DNA of 64,000 nt from Bacteroidota bacterium (GCA_023622765.1 JAMNYO010000049.1:1-64000), one strand, 5' to 3'. Positions 1-10,641 are shown, counted from the first letter of the stretch. Notes: generated by a model not told the origin, from the sequence alone. A program made the numbers and translations.

Positions 1-117
1 AAGGCAGACGGGATAAAGCTAATAAAAAGGAGCGTGAGCGGGATAATTCCTCCCCGTCAAATTTTCATTCTCAAGGGTGTTTTAATTAAACATGTCGGTT
101 TCATACGATTATTTCAT

Positions 118-2277
118 CTAGAATACGAATCGATACCCTACAGCCAGCTGATTTTGCTTGAACAACTTCCTGCAGGAGTAATCCGCAAACAGACTTCCGC
201 CTAATAACTGGATATCGGCACCGATAATGACGTTGGTTCCGTAATGCACTTTCTTCCCGTGGAAAATACCCAGCCCCAAACCGGCGTAAGGACGCAGGAA
301 AGAGCCTGGTTGTAGGAAGTTATACACCACGTTGCCAGACAGGCCTAAACCGTTCTTATCACCCATACCCACGTAAAACTCGGGCACGAAATCCAACTCG
401 GTATCCGCAATTTGCAGGTAGCCACGAGCGCCCACATTCCACGCGGTCATATCACCAAAACCTAACCCGGTAAACACGCTCAAGCGATTCCACTTTAAGA
501 AGCGCCCCTCAACCCTACCCGAGATGACCGCATCGCTCCTCGGGGCAACACTCCGAGTGGCTGTAGTCTGGTCGGAGATCACAGTGGTCGTGGAGGGAGC
601 GGAGGTCTGACCCACCTGGCTCATTTGCATGAAGTTACGGTCGAGTTTCCGCTCCAGGTCGTCCAGCCTATCGGTGAGCTCCCTAGACGGCTCCATTACA
701 CCTTGGGTAGCCTGGGTGGTATAATAGTCGTACGCGCTACGACGGGTTTCGGTGATTACATCATTAACGAGGCGATTCAAGTCATCCTCGCTCATCCGAA
801 CCAGCGTGCCCCGATCAGCATAGGAGGCATCTAACTGCTGCAGAGTGGAGCCAACGGCTTCCCGTTCCTGCATGATCTCTGCCGCCCGCGTATAGTCTTG
901 GGCCTTTGTAACCGAGTCAAGCTCGGCATTCAGCATCGCGATCTGCTCCTGGTATTCAGCCCGTATCTGGTTAATTTGCTCGTTGCTGTACTCTCGCTCT
1001 TCCTGAACAGCCCGATGGGCGGCATCACGATGGACGAAGTCGGTCTCGGCACGGGCGGCCTTACCCAAGTTGAACCTCACCCCGGCCTGATACATCAGGC
1101 TCGTCTTCACTTGAGAAGGATTCAGCACGTTGGCCGCATCAGTACCCCTCTCGGGCGAGAAAAGGGCATTCAAGCTCCCATGTAAAGCGATGTATCTCGA
1201 TAACGGGAGCTCCATCCCGGCGCCACCCATGGCGAACAAACTCGATGGTGGTGCCGGAAGTTTACCTCTTCCGACGTACTCCTCATCCACTTTCATGTAC
1301 CCTGCACCGAGCAATAGGTACGGGGTCACCCCACGCGGCTGGTTCAAACGGGCTATCAAGTTACCGCCATACATGGCTAGGTTGTCGTTGAAATCCAATG
1401 AAAGCTTATCAGGTTTTTCAGTAGCCCGGTAATAGAAAGCGCGAAGACCCACAAGCGATGAAAAATCCACCCCTGCCGATCCACCCACGAAATACTGGTC
1501 GAACAACAGTGATTTATCGTGGAAGTCGATGTAAGCACCGCCCGGCTCAAGCACGAATTTCATGCCGCTAAAACCATCGGAAAATAGACGGGAATAGGCA
1601 CGATACAGTTCATCGTCATCAGCTTTCATACCCCCTAAGTAAAAGTCGAGCGAAGCAACTGCCGCCCAGTTGTGTAAGCGGTTTTCCCCATCTTCCTTCA
1701 ACACGTAATCGGGACTTAGGTAGTAGCTCTCATCGCTCACGTTGAAAAAGTTGTTCCTTGCCTCGAGGGTAAAATCCAAGCGATCCGATAAACGAAACTT
1801 CGCTCCCAACCCCAAAGCACCGAAGAGCTGCTCCTCCTTTACATCGAACGGGGTGTCTGGATCCTTCTTTGACGGGAGCTGATAGGAAAACTTCTGCACA
1901 CCAGCGCCCAGAGTAATGAACGGTGAGAAAATCTGATTCTTGATCAGGTTGAGCTTTAATTCACCACCGTAGCGCTCCATTTCTACGTGCGAACCGACCA
2001 TCTTATCAGCCCAATCATCTGTTACCTTCCAGTCTATCGAACGCAAAGTAGCCTGGACATCCAGTGAACGCTGATAGTAGCCCCGTACCTCGAACATCGG
2101 ACCAAAACCAAAGCCTACCCGACCGCCCCAGAAGGTACTATTGTCGGTAGTCAGGTATTCGTTCCACCACGTGTGCTCAATCATAGGCGAAAGCGTGAAG
2201 GTCACGTCCTTAAGTTGTGACTTTCCAATAGTAAATACTGATGCGAATAGCGCGACAAAAACAATCTTTTTTTTCAT
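118..2277 (-). CDS. Outer-membrane beta-barrel protein with central coiled coil
   Basis: A 719-residue exported protein that I recognise only as a Bacteroidota outer-membrane beta-barrel type. Residues 1-21 form a Sec signal peptide (basic MKKK start, hydrophobic core, end near GKSQ). Residues about 25-215 and 235-405 look like two tandem barrel-like units, rich in alternating aromatic/glycine strands such as GVGFGFGPMFEVRGYYQRS. Residues about 412-480 are highly charged and heptad-like, a likely coiled coil. A third strand-rich part (about 595-719) ends in F, as is common for barrel proteins. It could be a surface or peptidoglycan-tethering protein; no enzyme motif is seen. The start context AATCGTATGAAA recurs at other genes here. 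It is followed at about 100 by a short start-like motif without a gene. Confidence 0.75.
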   Translation of the reverse strand: MKKKIVFVALFASVFTIGKSQLKDVTFTLSPMIEHTWWNEYLTTDNSTFWGGRVGFGFGPMFEVRGYYQRSLDVQATLRSIDWKVTDDWADKMVGSHVEMERYGGELKLNLIKNQIFSPFITLGAGVQKFSYQLPSKKDPDTPFDVKEEQLFGALGLGAKFRLSDRLDFTLEARNNFFNVSDESYYLSPDYVLKEDGENRLHNWAAVASLDFYLGGMKADDDELYRAYSRLFSDGFSGMKFVLEPGGAYIDFHDKSLLFDQYFVGGSAGVDFSSLVGLRAFYYRATEKPDKLSLDFNDNLAMYGGNLIARLNQPRGVTPYLLLGAGYMKVDEEYVGRGKLPAPPSSLFAMGGAGMELPLSRYIALHGSLNALFSPERGTDAANVLNPSQVKTSLMYQAGVRFNLGKAARAETDFVHRDAAHRAVQEEREYSNEQINQIRAEYQEQIAMLNAELDSVTKAQDYTRAAEIMQEREAVGSTLQQLDASYADRGTLVRMSEDDLNRLVNDVITETRRSAYDYYTTQATQGVMEPSRELTDRLDDLERKLDRNFMQMSQVGQTSAPSTTTVISDQTTATRSVAPRSDAVISGRVEGRFLKWNRLSVFTGLGFGDMTAWNVGARGYLQIADTELDFVPEFYVGMGDKNGLGLSGNVVYNFLQPGSFLRPYAGLGLGIFHGKKVHYGTNVIIGADIQLLGGSLFADYSCRKLFKQNQLAVGYRFVF

Positions 2278-2470
2278 ACGATTATTTTATTAGTATGTTT
2301 CTTTACAGAATTCTCATGCTCATTTCACACGATCACTCCCTGCACAAAACTGTGAACTCCGCGATAAAATGAGCGAAGTTGGCGCAAAAATAATAAAAAC
2401 ATCCGTGTTTTTGCACCGTTCCCGGTTATTTTCTCGATTTATGGTTTTTTTCCATTCTCGCTCTTAACCG

Positions 2471-5032
2471 TCACTCCACGGTAAACCGAAGCGCGAGCGA
2501 ATTGCCTGCCTCATCGACCACCGTCACCGTTTGCTCACCCCTTCCAGGGGAAAGTGCCATCCGATGAATACCGGACGTTTCCCCCACGTAATCGCCGCCT
2601 AGATGCCAGTAAACGCGCGACGAGGGACGACGGTGTGCCAACTCAAAGACGACGTTACCAAGGGCCCCATCCAACTGCTTGGTGAGCCGCAATACCGCAC
2701 CGGGGAAAGGGTAGATAAACTGCATTTCAGGGGCGGAGATACTCCCCGAGCTACACTCGGGAGAGAGGGGGGGCAGTGAACGGTACGAGGGGTGCTTCTG
2801 CTTATAATACCACTCCCACGAGGGGGGTAACTGAAACCACGAGACGGGACGAATACCCCTTGCACCAGCGCAGGTTTCATGCACGCGGTAACGGCCATCG
2901 TCGGAAACATGCACCCGCTTGTGGTGGGCGCATACCGTCCCTTGCAACCCTTTCGCGGGGAGCAACAGCGTGTCGATGGAGCCCTCGGGGCAATGCATCC
3001 CCCGCAACTGCCCGCTCTCGCGGCAAACGGCTGCCTCTACCAACTCGCCGTAAGGGCAATCGAACCAACCGGTGGGGGGGAGCAAGTTGAACAGGTCGAA
3101 CATAACACGGGCAGAGGTGCGGGCACCCGTGAGTCCGGGACGTCCCTCACCGCTCGCGTTACCCGTCCAAACGGCAACGAGATAGCGCGGGGTAATACCA
3201 ACCGACCAACCATCACGAAAGCCATAGCTGGTACCCGTCTTCCAAGCCACCTCCCTAACTGAAGGGACGAAGCTGCGGTCCAATTCTTCGGGGCGATTCA
3301 CGTTGGTCAACGCCTTCAGCGTGAGCCAGGCGGCGCCGGCACGAAACGGGGGAGAATCATTCACCTCCCGATTAAGCTCCACGAAATCAACAGCCTGTTT
3401 CACGGGAACCGTTTTATTTTGTTTCCAATCATCCATTCCCCAAGTGGCCAGTTTTCGATCGTCACCATGCTTGTTAGAGATTCCCTCGATCACCACCACG
3501 CGATTGCCCGACTCCCCAACGCTCCTTTCTGGGTCGAGCGTAACTTGAAAATCCCCGTGTTGATAATATTTCCTCTCCCGGTTGTAATCGGTTACGGTAT
3601 AGGCTAATTGTGCATAGGCGTTGGCAACATCCCACAACGTCCCTTCGGTGCCGCCCAGGATAAGTGAGAGGCCGTAATGGTCGGCCGGGCGATGCAACGT
3701 GGTCAGCCCCACCCTCTTCAGCAGGTCGTGAAACTTGGGAACACCGTACTTCCGCAGGGCGAGTACTGCAGGCACATTCAATGAGCGTGCCAATGCCTCG
3801 TCAGCAGGCACTGCACCGTCATAATTGAGGCTAAAATTTTGGGGAGCAAACCCATTCACGTTAATGGGGATATCGGGGATCAGCTCGGAGGGTAGCAGGT
3901 TTCCCTCCTCCAGCATCGCGGCGTAGAGGAACGGCTTCAAGATACTACCCGTGCTGCGGGGCGACTGGATGATATCCACCTGCCCGCCACGCTCGTTCGA
4001 GTCGAACCCCACGTTCCCGCAATAGGCGAGAATCTCGTTGTAATCAATATCCACCACCAGGGCAGCCAGGTTAAAGACGTGGTTGCTTGCGAACTCGGTG
4101 TTCCAGCGACTGAGCGCCTCCTCCACCCGCACCTGCAGGTGTTTGTTGACAGTCGACCGAACATGTGTGCCGGGGCGTTGCAGGTGAAAACGGGTCACCA
4201 GGTGGGGGGCGATTTGTGGCAGGAGGCGAGGGTGATCGGGCAGTGGTTCCAAGAGGGCCAACTCGTAGTCGGTCTGGTCAATAAAGCCGTTATCCAACAA
4301 GCGAAGAAGCAAGCGGTCTCGTTTGCGCTGCAGCCCCTCCCTATCCCGACCGACGTGCATCAGCGCGGGGGAGTTGGGCAGCACTGCTAGCACAGCTGCC
4401 TCGGCCCACGAGAGCGATTCGGGAGCGTGTCCAAAGTAGCGCCACGATGCGGCATCTATACCCACCACGTTTCCCCCCATCGGCGCATGCGAGGCATATA
4501 GGGCCAATATCTCCTTTTTTGAGCAAGACAACTCCAAGCGGGTGGCGAGAACCATCTCGATCAGCTTCTCGACATAGGTGCGCCGGTTTTGCCGCGACAA
4601 CCGGACTACCTGCATCGTGAGGGTACTACCGCCACTCACGATCCTCCCCTCACGTACGTTCTGCATCATCGCCCTACCCGGCACACTAGTCGTCGGCGGA
4701 AAACGCCACTGCCCATCCCCCGCGACACGGGCGCCCAGCAGTTCACCGTTCCGGTCGGTCACCACCGTACTGTAGGGCGGGTCAAACAACCTGCCCGGTA
4801 GGCAGAAGAGGTACCCCAACAGCAAAGCGATCAAAAAAAACAACAAGATCTTGCGCCGAGGGCTCCAGCCACGTACCCGCTCCCAGACTCTTCTCACATA
4901 CGTGGTGATACGCCACGTTACCTCCCTTGCATTCCCCATGAACAAGCGACGACGGTATGCCCCCATCAACATAAACAAACGGCGGGTTATCCCCTTCGCG
5001 GTCTTCACCGATGCACGTTTTGCTCTTTTCAC
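2471..5032 (-). CDS. pbpC: Penicillin-binding protein 1C with deleted transglycosylase catalytic motif
   Basis: Bifunctional class A peptidoglycan synthase family, 853 residues. A basic cytoplasmic N-terminus leads into one membrane helix (about 61-80). The GT51 transglycosylase region follows (about 90-280), then the transpeptidase (about 320-650) and the PBP1C C-terminal domain (about 760-853). The transpeptidase motifs are complete: SILK with Ser363, SLN at 417-419 and KTG at 598-600. In the GT51 part, text that normally follows the QWRFP motif is missing. The segment carrying the catalytic Glu motif (EDxxFxxHxG), about 28 residues, is absent, and the sequence jumps in frame from SVP (116-118) to GRAMMQNVREGRIVSGGSTL. 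The glycan-polymerising activity is therefore probably lost while crosslinking chemistry could remain. It lies 38 bp after the alpha-2-macroglobulin gene, a pairing also known in Escherichia coli. Confidence 0.93.
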   Translation of the reverse strand: MKRAKRASVKTAKGITRRLFMLMGAYRRRLFMGNAREVTWRITTYVRRVWERVRGWSPRRKILLFFLIALLLGYLFCLPGRLFDPPYSTVVTDRNGELLGARVAGDGQWRFPPTTSVPGRAMMQNVREGRIVSGGSTLTMQVVRLSRQNRRTYVEKLIEMVLATRLELSCSKKEILALYASHAPMGGNVVGIDAASWRYFGHAPESLSWAEAAVLAVLPNSPALMHVGRDREGLQRKRDRLLLRLLDNGFIDQTDYELALLEPLPDHPRLLPQIAPHLVTRFHLQRPGTHVRSTVNKHLQVRVEEALSRWNTEFASNHVFNLAALVVDIDYNEILAYCGNVGFDSNERGGQVDIIQSPRSTGSILKPFLYAAMLEEGNLLPSELIPDIPINVNGFAPQNFSLNYDGAVPADEALARSLNVPAVLALRKYGVPKFHDLLKRVGLTTLHRPADHYGLSLILGGTEGTLWDVANAYAQLAYTVTDYNRERKYYQHGDFQVTLDPERSVGESGNRVVVIEGISNKHGDDRKLATWGMDDWKQNKTVPVKQAVDFVELNREVNDSPPFRAGAAWLTLKALTNVNRPEELDRSFVPSVREVAWKTGTSYGFRDGWSVGITPRYLVAVWTGNASGEGRPGLTGARTSARVMFDLFNLLPPTGWFDCPYGELVEAAVCRESGQLRGMHCPEGSIDTLLLPAKGLQGTVCAHHKRVHVSDDGRYRVHETCAGARGIRPVSWFQLPPSWEWYYKQKHPSYRSLPPLSPECSSGSISAPEMQFIYPFPGAVLRLTKQLDGALGNVVFELAHRRPSSRVYWHLGGDYVGETSGIHRMALSPGRGEQTVTVVDEAGNSLALRFTVE

Positions 5033-5070
5033 GTTCCGCTACATCGTTCCCAACACCAGCATTGTCCGCA

Positions 5071-8000
5071 TTACTCAACCGTGACCCAGGTCCCGCTGTT
5101 CCTGGCCTCTTCACCCGGCGCATACATCGCCTGGCACGACACCGCGGGGAGGTAAAATTTCCCGCGGTAGGCCGCCTGCAAGCGGACCCGGAAGCTCTTT
5201 GACTGGCCGGTACCGAGATTGAAGTAGGTCAGTACCCGGTCATCCCGGATATCACGGTAATTGTACCCACCATCGGTATCCGCGGCGGCTTCATCGAGCA
5301 TCCGCTCGTTAAATATCTCCCAACCGGAGGGGAAGAGCTGCATAAGTGCCAAATCGGTGAATGGCTGCTCCACGCTGTTATAGACGGTCACGATAGCCAT
5401 GAACTCGTTGCCTTGCGCGAGGGACTTCACCTCAAGCGGTTTACCATCGAGCCCAACGTACCGTACGGAGAGCCGCAGGCGCCCTTGCTTCGGCTCAAGC
5501 TCAGCATCAGCCGCGGGGACCGTACGTGCCGATAGACGGGTGTACAACGCACCTTCGCCGTTATTGGTGAGGTCGACCGACAGGCGGGCTCCCGGCTCAA
5601 GGGTCTCCTGATGGATCGCCATGGGCGTGTTCACCCGCTTCATTGCTTTGCCATTCAACGACCAATCGGCATCGATATTTCCATCACCGATTCTCTCAGC
5701 GAGTTGCGCCATGGCGACCAACCCGAAAGAGGCCGTCTGTGTGGTGATATAACTTGAGGAGAGAGAATTGGCGACCGAAGGGGCCAGTTGCATCGCTTTC
5801 TCCAGATTATCCAGCAACAGGTAAGTCTCCAGGATCATCGCCTGGTCACGTGCTGAACTGCCATAGGTGTCATTATTAAAGCTGTACTCCTCCACCTCGT
5901 CTGTCGCGTTGAACACGAGCGCGTTCGCCACCTCCTTCCTGCCTGCGACCGCGTAGGCCGCCGCCAGCCGCCATCGGGCTTGCAGCGATAAGCTGGGCAA
6001 CTCCCGCAGTCGGTTCATCGCTCCCAGCTCCGCGTTGCCGCTCAACGCCAAGGTGTAGAGGCGATACGCCTGCTGCAGGTCGATCATCGAATAACGGTAA
6101 TAGCCGAGGTTGGGATTCGTGGGCAACCAATTCTGGGCGAGCTTTACCTGGAACTGCACCCAGCGCGACATCACGGCCTCTGGCACCTCGTAGCCCCGGT
6201 TCATCGCCTCGATCAGGAAATGGCCCGCGTAGGTGGTGGACCATTCCGCGGAGTAGTGATCCCCATACCAGAACATGAAGCCTCCATCGGCTAGCTGACG
6301 GGAGGAGATCTGCCGGATCACCTCAACCACCGTTGCGCTCGCCCGCTGCTTTTCCTCGTCGTTCAACGTAGTGAACTTGTCAATGTAGAGAAGGGGGAAA
6401 CCGCGGGAGGTAATCTGCTCGGTGCAGCCGTGGGGATACTCCAACAGGTAGTTGATGTTGCGGCTGAAGTTAACGCTCGGCAAACGGGAGAGCTCAAGGG
6501 TTGCCCAATCCCCGGGTTCCACGTTGCCGGTCTCCACCTCGAGTCGGGCCGTCTCACCCGGCTCAACGAGTCGACTTCGCGTGATCACGGTGGGAATATT
6601 GGGGTTACGGATAGCGATGTCAATTGTCTCGGTGAACGACACCCCATCGCCCGATGCCTGAATCACCACCTTTTCTGCACCAGTCCTCTTTCCGGAACGA
6701 AGCTTAAAAAAGAGGATATCGTCGCCCGGTTCGTCAAATGACAAGGTTTGGGTGGTCTTGTCAACCACCGTGAGCAACCCACCAGTCTTAATGGTAACCT
6801 GCACGTTTCGCACGCTTTTCTCCGCGAAGAGGTTCACCGGGAGCCACACCTCTTCTCCCGGTCCCAGTACCCTGGGGAGGGTAGAGAGCGTCATCAGGTC
6901 GCTCTTCACCGCCACTGTCTTTTCCGCGCTGCCGTAAGCGCCGCCACCACCGGCTACCACCATCACACGCACCGAGCCGACGTACTGAGGTAGGCGAAGG
7001 GTATGCGCCTTGGTCTCGCCCCCCTTCAAGGCGAACGGGCCGATAAATTTGACAACCGGCTTGAAACGGTTCACGTTGTCTCGGGACGGTTTCAACGCCT
7101 CGTCACCACCAATACCCAGCAACGGGCCCATCGCACCACTGCTGGCACCCAGCACCCGATCAAACAGGTCCCACGTGCGTACACCAAGCGCCTCACGGGC
7201 GTAAAACTCACCCCACGCGTTGGGCGTTTTGAACGAGGTGAGGTCGAGCAGCCCCTCGTCTACAATCGCAAGGGTGTAAGTCATCGGCTTGCGGGTTTTT
7301 TCCGACACCGAAACGGTGAACTCCTTCTCGGGCTGAAGCGTCTCCGGCATCTGGATAACCGGATTCAAGAAGCTGTTGCTATTTTCCACGCCCACGTTCA
7401 CCACCCCGTACAACCTAATGGGAAGGTCGTTCACCGTCTGTGAATGCGGTTGCAGCATGGTAGCAAAGACGTAGAAGTTGGGTGCCATCTTATCGGTCAC
7501 CTTGATCGTGTACTTGGTATCCGTATCGGTGGAGGTCTTCACCCACTCGCGCTGCAGGATACCCGACCCATTCTCGACGGTAATCAACGCACGGCCTTGG
7601 GAGCTTTTCGGGAGGATGACCGTGGCCACCTCACCTACATCGTACGATGGCTTATCGGTGGTGAACGTCAACATGGTCAAACCCTCGGGATCGCCCTTGG
7701 CCGAACGCCCACGCCACGAGGGCCAGTCGACGTAAAAGATGGTACCCGCAGTGTGATCTCCCTCGCGGTCCTTCACCAGGAGCAGGTAACGACCCCAGTC
7801 GGGGTAGTCCACCTGGAAGTCGATTTTCCCCTTGCCCTGTGTAAGCGATACCTCTCCCGTGGCCACCACGTTAGCAGCCGTGCTGTTCACGTAGCTCCCC
7901 AAGTCCTCCCCGGAACTATCCCACCACCAGCTCCAACTAAGCTTGTAGACGCGATATTCCACGTTTCCGGCAACCGGTTTCCCGAACGGGTTCACCATTG

Positions 8001-10641
8001 CCACGTTGAACGTGATGGGAACATCGGTCTCGAGGAACTGTCCGATACGCGTAGCGGGGGGTTGCACCCCCACGTAGCTGCGGTAAGGGGAGTAGTAGAC
8101 CGTTTGCCCGTAAAAGCTCATGTCTCCACCACCCTCGTAGACCCTAGATAGGATATTTCCCCTCAGCATCCCCGGCGCATTTTCCGCAACCGGTACTTGG
8201 GTGCTCACGGTAGCCGCACCAGTAGCATCAAGGACCCCCTCGAATAGTTTCGTCTGGCTTGTTTCAAACTGCACGACCGGATTATTGAACGTGTATCCGG
8301 GATAACCACCGAACGGGTTATCCGAGACGGTGAGCGTGAGGTCCACCTCCGCTTTCAGGTTCGATGCCGGGGCACCGTGCAACCATCGCGACGTGAGCCG
8401 TCCGGTGATGGCTCCTCCCGTCGCATCGATGATGGAGTCAGTCTCCAGCCTCACCCTTAGCCGGTTGGGCTTGATGGTTTCCACCCGGAGCGGCTTATAG
8501 AACGTGGTACCCCCCACCTTCACCCGGGCTTGCCACATACCGGTCTCCGCGGCGGGGTCAGTAGTTACGATAAACGTGTAGAAACCGTTGACTCCCTCGC
8601 TTTTGACCTGTCGTTGGTAAAATTGTCCCCGGGGGGTATACACTTCGAGCGTCACAGGGTGCTTCTCTGGAAGCCTCTTTTCCTTGTCTTCCAAGATAAA
8701 CGAAACGTAAAGGCTATCCCCGGGCCTCCAAACGCCCCGTTCGGTATAGACATACCCTTTCAGCCCTTCCTGCACCTCTTTCCCGCTCACGTCAAAGCGG
8801 CTGAGCGACAACGAAGCCTCCTCTTTTACCTCTAGGTAGCCCATGTCTCCACCCCGGGTAGTGGCCGTTACCAGGAAGGGGCGCCCCCCCTTGTAGTCAA
8901 TATCGGTGAAACCGTTGGCATCGCTTTTCCCGGTACCTATCACCTGCATCTGGTAGTTATAAAGGGTCACCTCCGCCCCGGTCAAGGGCTGGGTGGAAAG
9001 AATATCGGTAACCACCACCGACAATCGATCGCCCTGCCCCGCCTTAGCGATCAAACCCACGTTGGATGCCATGACCAGGGTCTCGACCGTGCGTTCGCGG
9101 TTCATGTAGTATGAGGGTTTGCAGGGGTCGTTTCGCTCCTCCCAGTCGTAAACGTCCCAGTCTAACGGATCGTAGTAGTAAGATATCGCTTGGTCCCACA
9201 CCGCCTCATCCTCTTTCGAGAGCAGCTCGTTGGAGAACCGTTTCATCCGCTCCTCTTCCGGAATGCGCGGCCTTGTGCCGTTACAGGGAAATAACGAGTA
9301 GTCGGCCTGCATAGAAAGGCGCACCATGTAAAACGCACCGGGATCCCGCTTGATCATCTCCGAAAGGTCGATATTGAAGTAGTTCCACTTGGTAAGGTCC
9401 AACGCTTTATCGCTATCCAGCCGGATGCGCTTTTTCATCACCAGCCGCCCGAAGCGGCGCAGTTCGCCGCTTGACGGGTCATCATTGAGGGAAGAAGATT
9501 GCAGGTAATAGAGGAGGTTGTTTTGGTATATCTTCACCACCTGCACGTCCACCGCCCAGAGATTCACGGCACTGAAGGGTAGCAGCAGTCGCTCCGCGTT
9601 GGGGAGGATATTGCCGCTCTTCTCGAATCTCACCCGCGGCTTATCGTCCTGTATTTGTAGCTGGTATTGGTAGGTTTTATCGAGGGTGAGTCCCCCGCTG
9701 TTCTGGATGCCTTGGTGAACTTGAAGGGTAAGCTCCCCCTTGGGGAAGCTCTCAGGGTATATCTTAATCGCGTTTTTGTCGATCCGGTAAGTGAAGTGAT
9801 TTACCCCGGAGGGAACGATAAGCCCCTGTAGTTCTTGTCTTTGCGAGACAGGGTCGCTGAAGGTGACGCGGATATGGGGGTCACCCTCTTGCACTACCCG
9901 CACGTCGACCACCTGGAAATGATCGGTCGAAAACGGGGGCAAGTCGATCGTCTGTTCGATCCTCTTTTTGGAACCGATAGTCCTCCCGTTGATCGTCAAC
10001 ATGTACTGTTCAGGCTTATTAGTGCGTTGCAGGCTATCGATCATAACGCGATACGAGGTCGCTCCAGCGGTCGTCGCACGCACACGGTATCCCCGCGCAC
10101 CTTTCACATCGAAAAGTTGGGCAGCCTGCTCGGGGGCAATAGGGTTGGAGAGGTTGAGCAGCACCTCTACACCGTTCCAGGTGAGGTCACTACCGCTCAT
10201 TGGCGAGTAGGGCAGCACTTCGGCAGTGAAGTTCTGCTCGTGAACCCGCGTAAAGAAACGAAACTGCTGAAATTTCTTGTCCACCTGCAGCAATTTGCCC
10301 AGGTGAAAGGTGACGCGGTACTCTTTTCCCGGTTTCAGCTGCCCCGCGTCGGGCATGAACCGTACAGTGTTAGCATTCACCCAGAAAGCGTGTCCTTTCA
10401 GGGAGGGTGAAAATGAGAAGAGCGTCTCCTTGATCTCCGCGTTCAACTCTACCGCGGGGATCTCTTGAGCGAGCTCAACCTGAATAAACGCGTCGGTGGA
10501 CACGTTCCCGCTAGTGAACGCCGAGATGTAACGGGAAAACTCGGGGTCAACCGACCTGGATCGTTTGCTGTCGCAGCCGCCAAATAGTAGGAGGGCGACC
10601 ATGAAAAGGATGGAAAGTGAGGGGCAGAACGAAGGTTTCAT
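5071..10641 (-). CDS. Alpha-2-macroglobulin family lipoprotein
   Basis: A protein of 1856 residues, like bacterial alpha-2-macroglobulins (YfhM type), which trap attacking proteases in the periplasm. I chose the ATG at 10641 because it starts a clean lipoprotein signal (MKPSFCPSL onward) with lipobox FGGC; an upstream in-frame start at 10713 adds an unlikely charged leader. It contains tandem MG/bait-like domains, then the A2M region. The thioester motif GCTEQ is intact (Cys about residue 1406), followed by the helical thioester domain (about 1390-1700) and a C-terminal receptor-like beta domain. An Asp-rich Ig-like N-terminal part follows the Cys anchor. Transcribed together with pbpC downstream, which fits a joint role in protecting and repairing the cell wall. 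That role is inferred from the family. Confidence 0.93.
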   Translation of the reverse strand: MKPSFCPSLSILFMVALLLFGGCDSKRSRSVDPEFSRYISAFTSGNVSTDAFIQVELAQEIPAVELNAEIKETLFSFSPSLKGHAFWVNANTVRFMPDAGQLKPGKEYRVTFHLGKLLQVDKKFQQFRFFTRVHEQNFTAEVLPYSPMSGSDLTWNGVEVLLNLSNPIAPEQAAQLFDVKGARGYRVRATTAGATSYRVMIDSLQRTNKPEQYMLTINGRTIGSKKRIEQTIDLPPFSTDHFQVVDVRVVQEGDPHIRVTFSDPVSQRQELQGLIVPSGVNHFTYRIDKNAIKIYPESFPKGELTLQVHQGIQNSGGLTLDKTYQYQLQIQDDKPRVRFEKSGNILPNAERLLLPFSAVNLWAVDVQVVKIYQNNLLYYLQSSSLNDDPSSGELRRFGRLVMKKRIRLDSDKALDLTKWNYFNIDLSEMIKRDPGAFYMVRLSMQADYSLFPCNGTRPRIPEEERMKRFSNELLSKEDEAVWDQAISYYYDPLDWDVYDWEERNDPCKPSYYMNRERTVETLVMASNVGLIAKAGQGDRLSVVVTDILSTQPLTGAEVTLYNYQMQVIGTGKSDANGFTDIDYKGGRPFLVTATTRGGDMGYLEVKEEASLSLSRFDVSGKEVQEGLKGYVYTERGVWRPGDSLYVSFILEDKEKRLPEKHPVTLEVYTPRGQFYQRQVKSEGVNGFYTFIVTTDPAAETGMWQARVKVGGTTFYKPLRVETIKPNRLRVRLETDSIIDATGGAITGRLTSRWLHGAPASNLKAEVDLTLTVSDNPFGGYPGYTFNNPVVQFETSQTKLFEGVLDATGAATVSTQVPVAENAPGMLRGNILSRVYEGGGDMSFYGQTVYYSPYRSYVGVQPPATRIGQFLETDVPITFNVAMVNPFGKPVAGNVEYRVYKLSWSWWWDSSGEDLGSYVNSTAANVVATGEVSLTQGKGKIDFQVDYPDWGRYLLLVKDREGDHTAGTIFYVDWPSWRGRSAKGDPEGLTMLTFTTDKPSYDVGEVATVILPKSSQGRALITVENGSGILQREWVKTSTDTDTKYTIKVTDKMAPNFYVFATMLQPHSQTVNDLPIRLYGVVNVGVENSNSFLNPVIQMPETLQPEKEFTVSVSEKTRKPMTYTLAIVDEGLLDLTSFKTPNAWGEFYAREALGVRTWDLFDRVLGASSGAMGPLLGIGGDEALKPSRDNVNRFKPVVKFIGPFALKGGETKAHTLRLPQYVGSVRVMVVAGGGGAYGSAEKTVAVKSDLMTLSTLPRVLGPGEEVWLPVNLFAEKSVRNVQVTIKTGGLLTVVDKTTQTLSFDEPGDDILFFKLRSGKRTGAEKVVIQASGDGVSFTETIDIAIRNPNIPTVITRSRLVEPGETARLEVETGNVEPGDWATLELSRLPSVNFSRNINYLLEYPHGCTEQITSRGFPLLYIDKFTTLNDEEKQRASATVVEVIRQISSRQLADGGFMFWYGDHYSAEWSTTYAGHFLIEAMNRGYEVPEAVMSRWVQFQVKLAQNWLPTNPNLGYYRYSMIDLQQAYRLYTLALSGNAELGAMNRLRELPSLSLQARWRLAAAYAVAGRKEVANALVFNATDEVEEYSFNNDTYGSSARDQAMILETYLLLDNLEKAMQLAPSVANSLSSSYITTQTASFGLVAMAQLAERIGDGNIDADWSLNGKAMKRVNTPMAIHQETLEPGARLSVDLTNNGEGALYTRLSARTVPAADAELEPKQGRLRLSVRYVGLDGKPLEVKSLAQGNEFMAIVTVYNSVEQPFTDLALMQLFPSGWEIFNERMLDEAAADTDGGYNYRDIRDDRVLTYFNLGTGQSKSFRVRLQAAYRGKFYLPAVSCQAMYAPGEEARNSGTWVTVE

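Noticed and set aside
91-117. Start-like motif on the minus strand at the left edge
   Set aside because: The frame from this ATG stops after 15 codons, so no gene is supported within the window.
7444-8151. 235-residue open frame on the plus strand
   Set aside because: It lies entirely antisense inside the macroglobulin gene, has His/Arg-rich nonsense composition, and matches no family.
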